Assembly: GCA_000828075.3 (NCBI GenBank)
Contig: JXCB02000027.1
Location: 1,019,105-1,076,405 of the forward strand
DNA from: Tolypothrix campylonemoides VB511288
Lineage (GTDB): Bacteria > Cyanobacteriota > Cyanobacteriia > Cyanobacteriales > Nostocaceae
Direction: 5' to 3'
Length of the DNA stretch: 57,301 nucleotides
The notes under the pieces: model-generated
Database searches by the model: none
Told to the model about the DNA's origin: nothing
The model's input: the letters and a program-made list of their open reading frames with translations, nothing else
Translations under genes and position numbers: made by a program
Shown here: positions 53,070-57,301 of the stretch, piece after piece
How the letters are laid out: the number at the start of each line of letters is the position of its first letter
How positions within the stretch are numbered: the first letter of the stretch is position 1

Positions 53070-53773
53070 TAGTTACTTAAAAAATACTTACTTAAAAATG
53101 AGGAATGGGGAAGAGAAATTTTCATCCTTGTTCAGGGCAGGCGTCTTACCTGTCTGGCATGATCATTGAAAACGGCAAAAATCTCTGCAACCAAACTTTG
53201 TTTGTTTAGCTGTGACTTTAGTCATTGGTCGTCTATTTTTATCACATTTATAATAAAGGGGCAACCATGTTTACACATAAATTTTGAACTCACTCTTTAA
53301 ACTTATCTTTGTATTATTAATTCATAATTACAAGAAAAGTTTATACCGCAAAAAGGCAATTTTTAATTTTTTGAACAGATTAATGATATAATTGTTAGTC
53401 TTTCCTCTTACAACTCTCATTTCTAAATACTTTTTAAGCTTGTAAAAATTAAATAAAGCCAACATGATATAATATTAAGCCTGCTTAAAGTCTGAGTGTA
53501 AATAACTTTAATTCCAGGTTGGAACTACAAAAATTTATCTGGCGTCATACGTACCTACTGTTACTGATGCAACTAAATGGGGTTCATCTTTGCCAAACGG
53601 CAAAATGGTACCAAAGCGAGTGTATGTTTCCCAGCATTGGGCATTTTACGAATTATTGTATGTAAATCTGAAATACTGTCCTTTCAGTTTGTATGTAAGT
53701 ATGTCTCTAACGATGTGAGATACAATACTTGGTTTCTCACAATATATTAATTGCTTAATCATGGGGTTTTAAA
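53070..53773. other. AT-rich spacer between mltA and the PIN gene
   Basis: About 700 bp without a recognised gene. A frame open over about 53525-53719 (TKIYLASYVPTVTDATKWGSSLPNGKMVPKRV...) is weakly protein-like but has no start or family I know. The rest is AT-rich. Confidence 0.5.
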
Positions 53774-54226
53774 GTGTTCAGGATATTAGTTGATGCTGAC
53801 TTAGTATTAGAGGCTTTAATGAATCGTAACGGGTGTGTCGCAGAAGTCAGCGAATTATTAGATAGAGTGCATCCGTTGATTCAAATGTATGTAACAGACC
53901 TTGGTTGGGAAAAAATATATACATATGCAAGCCGTTTGCGAAATACAAAGATTGCTGAGATAGTCGTTAACTGGTTGCAAGACAAAATCCAAATTTGTAC
54001 TGTAGATCAGAGTATTATTCAGCAAGCACGCTCTTCACCTATCAAGGATTTTGAATCAGCTGTAGAGCTAGTTTGTGCTACTGATAAACAATTAGATGCA
54101 ATTGTCACTCACAACTACGATGATTTTGCCGAAGTACCAAGTAAGTTTTGGGTTTGGTCAGTTGCAGAATTGTGGGTGCGTGCCAATTTAGAAAACCAAC
54201 TGCGTACAACTAAGTCTATTTCTTAG
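53774..54226 (+). CDS. PIN-domain protein
   Basis: A 150-residue protein starting with GTG 53774: MFRILVDADLVLEALMNRNGCVAEVSELLDRVHP... The first acidic position (ILVDADLVLEALMNR), the central Asp/Glu (FESAVELVCATDKQLDAIVTHNYDDF) and the general layout fit PIN-fold RNases, as in VapC and related cyanobacterial single proteins. No antitoxin gene adjoins, so it may be an orphan toxin or a housekeeping PIN protein. Its exact substrate is unknown. Confidence 0.72.
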   Translation: MFRILVDADLVLEALMNRNGCVAEVSELLDRVHPLIQMYVTDLGWEKIYTYASRLRNTKIAEIVVNWLQDKIQICTVDQSIIQQARSSPIKDFESAVELVCATDKQLDAIVTHNYDDFAEVPSKFWVWSVAELWVRANLENQLRTTKSIS

Positions 54227-54692
54227 CAATTGCAAACATGACTTACACAGACGCGACGCGGAACCTGAAACTCCCACCCAGGAAGCACAAAATGAATAAA
54301 AGTAATATTGACAAGTATGTCATTTGATAGATATATGCCAATTAAATAAGCAACAGCTTAGGTTATACAGCGTTTTTCCCTCTGATTAGACCCTCCGGGT
54401 ATCTCCTTCGGAGACGCTGCGCGAACGCAGTCGCCTGCGGAGGGAAACCCTACCAAGAGCGCTGACTCACCACAAATCCTAGGGTGGCATTGCCCGTAAA
54501 AACCCATGCGCTATCAATTTGAGATATTGATGAACAATGTCCACCTCAGAGAAAACCGCTCTCCAGCAAGGTAAAACGCGCAAGCACCAAGAAACTTTCA
54601 GGAATTCCTTAAAATAAGGGGCAGCAAACCTTTCATGATTTTTCTGCAAAAGACTTTCAATTCAGGCTTGCTACACAATTGACCACATCATG
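54227..54692. other. Spacer with a dispersed GC-rich palindrome
   Basis: No gene. At about 54391-54446 lies CTCCGGGTATCTCCTTCGGAGACGCTGCGCGAACGCAGTCGCCTGCGGAGG, a compound palindrome of the dispersed CTTCGGAGACGCTGCGCGAAC type common in Nostocales. The remainder holds only short AT-rich DNA and the downstream region of the secreted protein gene at 54693. Confidence 0.65.
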
Positions 54693-55415
54693 CTACTGTA
54701 CGCTAACATCCATACTGTAGTTCAAAGCACCATTGCCACTGTTTTGTTGGGTGACATTGGTGCCAGGACCACTGAGTTCTACCTTAACCGAAGATGATGG
54801 AGGATTATAACGGGCTGAAATTTCAACCTTTTGTTCTCCAACCGAAAGATAAGGTGACAAATCAAAATTGACGTTTTTGTCGTTGCTGATTTGTTTAACA
54901 ACTTTACCATTGACAGTAATCTCACCTGTCATTTGAGCACCTGATGTATTGATGCTCAAAATATGTGGTTTACTGAGATTCGCCGCACTTAGAGTGAGTG
55001 AGCTTTTTTGATATGCGAAGGAATCACCGGAACTAGAGTGCTGGCGAGTAAATGTCCTAGCTCTATTCATATCACTACGACTACCTGGTGAAATAACAAC
55101 GGAAGAATCTTGGCTGCTTTCGTCTTCATCCTCGTCTGTGGGAACAACAAAAGAATCTTGGCTGCTTTCGTCGTCACTGTTGTTTGTAGGAACAACAACA
55201 GAGGAAGTGCTGTGTCTGCTGTGTCTGCTGTGGCTGTTACCTCCGTCTGTCTGAATAACAACAGAGGAACTGCTCTGGTTGCTGTGGCTGTTAGCATTGT
55301 CTGTCTGAACAACAACAGAGGAAGTACTCTGGTTGCTACGGACAAAAGTTTGTGCTACAGCTGTGCTTACAGTTAGAAGAACTACGCAACCTGCAAGAAT
55401 CACTAATTTACTCAT
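54693..55415 (-). CDS. Secreted Ser-rich repeat protein
   Basis: A 240-residue exported protein. ATG 55415 gives the signal peptide MSKLVILAGCVVLLTVSTAVAQ; the frame also opens at GTG 55451, but that start adds an unusual lead. Residues about 27-115 are five to six repeats built on SSVVVxTDxxNSHSxQSS/SSxDSxVVxTDEDEDESSQ, rich in Ser, Asp and Val. The C-terminal 100 residues (SSLTLSAANLSKPHILSINTSGAQMTGEITVNGKVVKQISNDKN...YLSVGEQKVEISARYNPPSSSVKVELSG) look like a beta sandwich of PEGA/immunoglobulin type. No family was recognised. It is the first of a run of small exported proteins on the same strand, suggesting a common role at the cell surface. Confidence 0.72.
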   Translation of the reverse strand: MSKLVILAGCVVLLTVSTAVAQTFVRSNQSTSSVVVQTDNANSHSNQSSSSVVIQTDGGNSHSRHSRHSTSSVVVPTNNSDDESSQDSFVVPTDEDEDESSQDSSVVISPGSRSDMNRARTFTRQHSSSGDSFAYQKSSLTLSAANLSKPHILSINTSGAQMTGEITVNGKVVKQISNDKNVNFDLSPYLSVGEQKVEISARYNPPSSSVKVELSGPGTNVTQQNSGNGALNYSMDVSVQ

Positions 55416-55672
55416 GATGACATAACCAAATTTAGGAAACAGCAGGTACACGACAAACCAACTTATTTGTTTGTTAAATTTCCTCTACCTGCTGAATGCT
55501 GAAAAAAGAAGTTGGGCGAGAAGAAAAATTTTAGTTAGTGCTGTGAACTTAACAAAAAAAATTCGCCAAAGAAAAGTTGTCCCTAGCAATGAAGCCGAAG
55601 TTCCCGCCTGCTAGGGACTTCGGATAGCTGAAATTACTGGTGAGCAGTTTGTAGGACTATGTTACCTAGTAC

Positions 55673-56041
55673 CTAAAACCTAGGTGCTCTTGGTGATTTA
55701 ACGTGTACGGGAACGTTGACATCAACTTCAATGTTTTTTACAGGGTCATAACCGCTGCGGTTTCCACCTTGAATGCTTTGGTTGACAGTGCGACGTTGTT
55801 CGCAACGACCATTATTCACACAAACTTGGGTTGCTGTGCTGGTAGCACTGTTACCGCTACAATTTGGACTAAATTGGCGATTAACTCTTGTAGATTGCTG
55901 TGCTTCTCTAGAAATCGATATTTGTGTTCCAGCACTAACACCTACACATCCTGCTGATGCAGAAGGAGTTAGAGAAGGGATAAACAAGGGAGATACAGCG
56001 CTTAGAGAGAACAAGCTAAGAGAAAGTAATTTGGATTTCAT
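55673..56041 (-). CDS. Small secreted Cys-containing protein
   Basis: A 122-residue exported protein. ATG 56041 (AAGGAT nine bases upstream) gives MKSKLLSLSLFSLSAVSPLFIPSLTPSASA, a signal peptide. The mature part has four Cys (AGCVGVS, NCSG, QVCVNNGRC, spaced for disulphides) and Gln/Asn/Ser-rich stretches, ending VDVNVPVHVKSPRAPRF. No domain recognised. It follows the gene at 56058-56450 by 16 bp, so the two form an operon. Confidence 0.72.
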   Translation of the reverse strand: MKSKLLSLSLFSLSAVSPLFIPSLTPSASAGCVGVSAGTQISISREAQQSTRVNRQFSPNCSGNSATSTATQVCVNNGRCEQRRTVNQSIQGGNRSGYDPVKNIEVDVNVPVHVKSPRAPRF

Positions 56042-56057
56042 GTATACATCCTTAGAA

Positions 56058-56450
56058 TTATTGACAAGTTGTTGTAGTTGTGGAGCTGTAAGTACTATTT
56101 CCGCTATTAGAGCCACTGCGTACAGTACTGTTTTGAACTACTCTTCTGCCGTTACAAACGTTTTGTGTTGTGCGAGGATATCTCAAACTCCGGAGACGCC
56201 GTTCTAGAGTGCTTTGTTGAATCTGCCTTCTAGAACTAGGTAAACGCGAAGGATAGGTGGTTCTGTAAGTAGGACTTCTCCTAATGGTGATACCACCGTC
56301 CTGATCGATTCTTACCCTGCTGTTACTACCTTGAACATAAACGTCATTGTCATTGTCATAGTCATAGTCATTGGCAATAGCAATTCCAGCAGGTAATCCA
56401 ATCAGCGCAGAGAGTACTACTAGTAATGAAATTATTTGTCTGGCAGGCAT
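56058..56450 (-). CDS. Small secreted Arg/Ser-rich protein
   Basis: A 130-residue exported protein with signal peptide MPARQIISLLVVLSALIGLPAGIAIA. The mature part begins NDYDYDNDNDVYVQGSNSRVRIDQDGGITIRRSP, then an Arg-rich middle, a central single Cys in NVCNG and a C-terminal Ser/Thr/Asn tail (NSTVRSGSNSGNSTYSSTTTTTCQ). Function unknown. AGAGG nine bases before ATG 56450 supports the start. It is the upstream gene of an operon with the gene at 55673. Confidence 0.72.
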   Translation of the reverse strand: MPARQIISLLVVLSALIGLPAGIAIANDYDYDNDNDVYVQGSNSRVRIDQDGGITIRRSPTYRTTYPSRLPSSRRQIQQSTLERRLRSLRYPRTTQNVCNGRRVVQNSTVRSGSNSGNSTYSSTTTTTCQ

Positions 56451-56768
56451 GGCTTAATTCCTCTCTTCGTAAAAAACAACCGACTTTTACATAGCAAGCT
56501 AGGAAATCGGTAAAACCTCTGTTAACTCCTCACCTATAACACACCACCGCACTGCGAACAGACACTGGCAAGATGATTGCAAGCTGGTGAGTCATTTGGC
56601 GTTGCTTTGTAATACATTCTTTGTTAATACATTCAGCAACGCCCAATGGTTGATTAGCCGGAACCTTCATGTATCTCGGAAGTTAAACTCATCAGAAGTT
56701 TGGCAGATGTGTAACCCAACACGAACAGTCAATTGAAACAGCAAAAACACAGACTAGTACAGCACAGC
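56451..56768. other. Spacer inside the secreted-protein cluster
   Basis: 318 bp without a gene. It should hold the promoter of the 56058/55673 operon and the 3' end of the 56769 transcript. No strong terminator stem was found. Confidence 0.5.
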
Positions 56769-57098
56769 TTAACGAGGGAAATAACGCACTTTATATTGTC
56801 TATTTTGTTGCCGCTGCTCGCTTCGTTGAGAAGCATATTGGTCAACAACACTGTTGTCGAAAGCGGCACCATTTTGATCTATGCGCTGATTGGCATTTTG
56901 TCTTCCAGAATTGGGGTAACCCGCTCTTTGCTGAATGCTTCTTTGATCAGCTTTCTGATTGACTCGGCTATTTTCACCACCAACAGCAGCATTTTGATTA
57001 ATTTCTTGCCGAGTAACGGCTTCGCCTGCGAAAGCTGCAGTTGGCATTATCATCACAGCAGCAGCTAGGAGAGCTAGGCTATAGGTTTTCTTCACCAT
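56769..57098 (-). CDS. Small secreted Gln/Asn-repeat protein, curlin-like
   Basis: A 109-residue exported protein with signal peptide MVKKTYSLALLAAAVMIMPTAAFAG. The mature part is two repeats of about 26 residues, INQNAAVGGENSRVNQKADQRSIQQ and IDQNGAAFDNSVVDQYASQRSEQ, joined by a RAGYPNSGRQNANQ linker, with regularly placed Gln and Asn. The spacing QN(A/G)Axxx(D/G)xSxxxQ recalls the beta-strand-loop repeats of curli amyloid subunits (Q-x-G-x-N-x-A-x3-Q), although it is not a clear curlin match. The same repeat is in the partial gene to the right. Amyloid or surface-fibre role is inference. Confidence 0.7.
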   Translation of the reverse strand: MVKKTYSLALLAAAVMIMPTAAFAGEAVTRQEINQNAAVGGENSRVNQKADQRSIQQRAGYPNSGRQNANQRIDQNGAAFDNSVVDQYASQRSEQRQQNRQYKVRYFPR

Positions 57099-57210
57099 AC
57101 TATTTTTGTCTCAAATTATGATTGGATTGAGCAAACAGAACTGGCGTTGCTTGAATAGGAAAGAGGTGAACTGATAAAGATTCAACAACGCCTTTGCACG
57201 AAATCAATGA

Positions 57211-57301
57211 TTAGCGACGACCAGCATTTTGGCTCTGGTTGTTGTTGGTGCGACCGACTTGGTCAGTGTAAGAACCATCGGTAGCCGCACCATTTTGAAC
57301 A
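57211..57301 (-). CDS. Partial secreted Gln/Asn-repeat protein (C terminus)
   Basis: A minus-strand frame open to the window end with stop TAA at 57211-57213, reading VQNGAATDGSYTDQVGRTNNNQSQNAGRR. It aligns with the second repeat of the protein at 56769-57098 (DQNGAAFDNSVVDQYASQRSEQ), so a paralogous gene lies just beyond the window. It is the fifth small gene in the cluster. Confidence 0.65.
   Translation of the reverse strand, partial: VQNGAATDGSYTDQVGRTNNNQSQNAGRR

Noticed and set aside
53525-53719. Open frame TKIYLASYVPTVTDATKWG... before the PIN gene
   Set aside because: No start codon, no family recognised; kept only as a remark in the spacer entry.
56521-56560. Yfr1-like motif ACTCCTCAC near AACTCCTCACCTATAACACACC
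   Set aside because: The conserved ACTCCTCACAC core is not complete and there is no following terminator stem.

Overview
The window comes from a filamentous, probably heterocyst-forming cyanobacterium (Nostocales type). The evidence is gene content that is diagnostic for cyanobacteria (ndhB of the photosynthetic NDH-1 complex, the Rubisco factor Raf1, the PxcA/CemA proton-extrusion protein, ClpC, the demethylphylloquinone methylase MenG), very frequent GCGATCGC (HIP1) octamers, and many short tandem heptamer-like repeats (STRR) such as GGGATTA, TCCCCAA and CTTTTAA of the kind that litter Nostoc-like genomes. No rRNA, tRNA or CRISPR array was seen.

Layout. 1-3900: an STRR block, ndhB, a broken IS200/IS605 tnpB and an RRM RNA-binding protein gene, followed by about 1.6 kb without a convincing gene. 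5450-19160: housekeeping genes: topA, a possible structured leader, a 45-residue protein plus aroQ, a degenerate ADP-ribosylglycohydrolase-like protein, a PgpH-like HD phosphodiesterase, a ferric-reductase-like membrane protein, a LOG protein, an Rpn nuclease relic, a DUF445 protein, menG, a GAF relic and raf1. 19400-23920: an accessory stretch with an orphan antitoxin-like protein, a secreted SH3b-CHAP protein, a LuxR-HTH/NB-ARC STAND ATPase with a small companion gene, a broken DUF4365 gene and a VapBC pair whose toxin has lost its 5' frame. 24082-37414: core genes: clpC, rimI, lysA, cdaA-uppS, and a DnaK/DnaJ/J-protein/DUF3143 chaperone cluster, then an M28 peptidase and a bestrophin. 37415-42330: a graveyard and accessory zone with a 5-oxoprolinase (hyuA) relic split by a 156-bp TTAA-flanked inverted-repeat element, dispersed repeats, a nonsense-mutated antitoxin-like gene, a HEPN-like protein, an HNH relic, a tudor-like small protein and an AbiEii-type nucleotidyltransferase gene lying between two copies of the 3' end of an FAD oxidoreductase gene. 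42388-54226: FAD oxidoreductase, YaaW, O-antigen ligase, a Ser/Thr kinase, msrA, a UvrD/AddB-like helicase, pxcA, mltA and a PIN protein. 54693-57301: a run of small secreted, Gln/Asn/Ser-rich repeat proteins, all on the minus strand, continuing past the window end.

How parts work together. CdaA (synthesis) and the PgpH-like HD protein (hydrolysis) would together set cyclic di-AMP. DnaK, the zinc-finger-less DnaJ, the membrane-anchored J protein and DUF3143 form one co-oriented chaperone block. AroQ, LysA and UppS feed aromatic, lysine/diaminopimelate and cell-wall lipid-carrier synthesis. MltA and the CHAP protein act on peptidoglycan.

The most unusual signals are: the secreted repeat-protein cluster at the right end, in which three genes share a curlin-like Gln/Asn repeat; STRR DNA inserted in frame inside several conserved genes (lysA, pgpH-like, O-antigen ligase, helicase) as extra low-complexity peptide; the hyuA relic that reads through if the TTAA-flanked element is removed; and an unexplained, hairpin-rich 350-bp leader ahead of the 45-aa gene/aroQ. 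Calls rest on reading motifs by eye; no database search was run.
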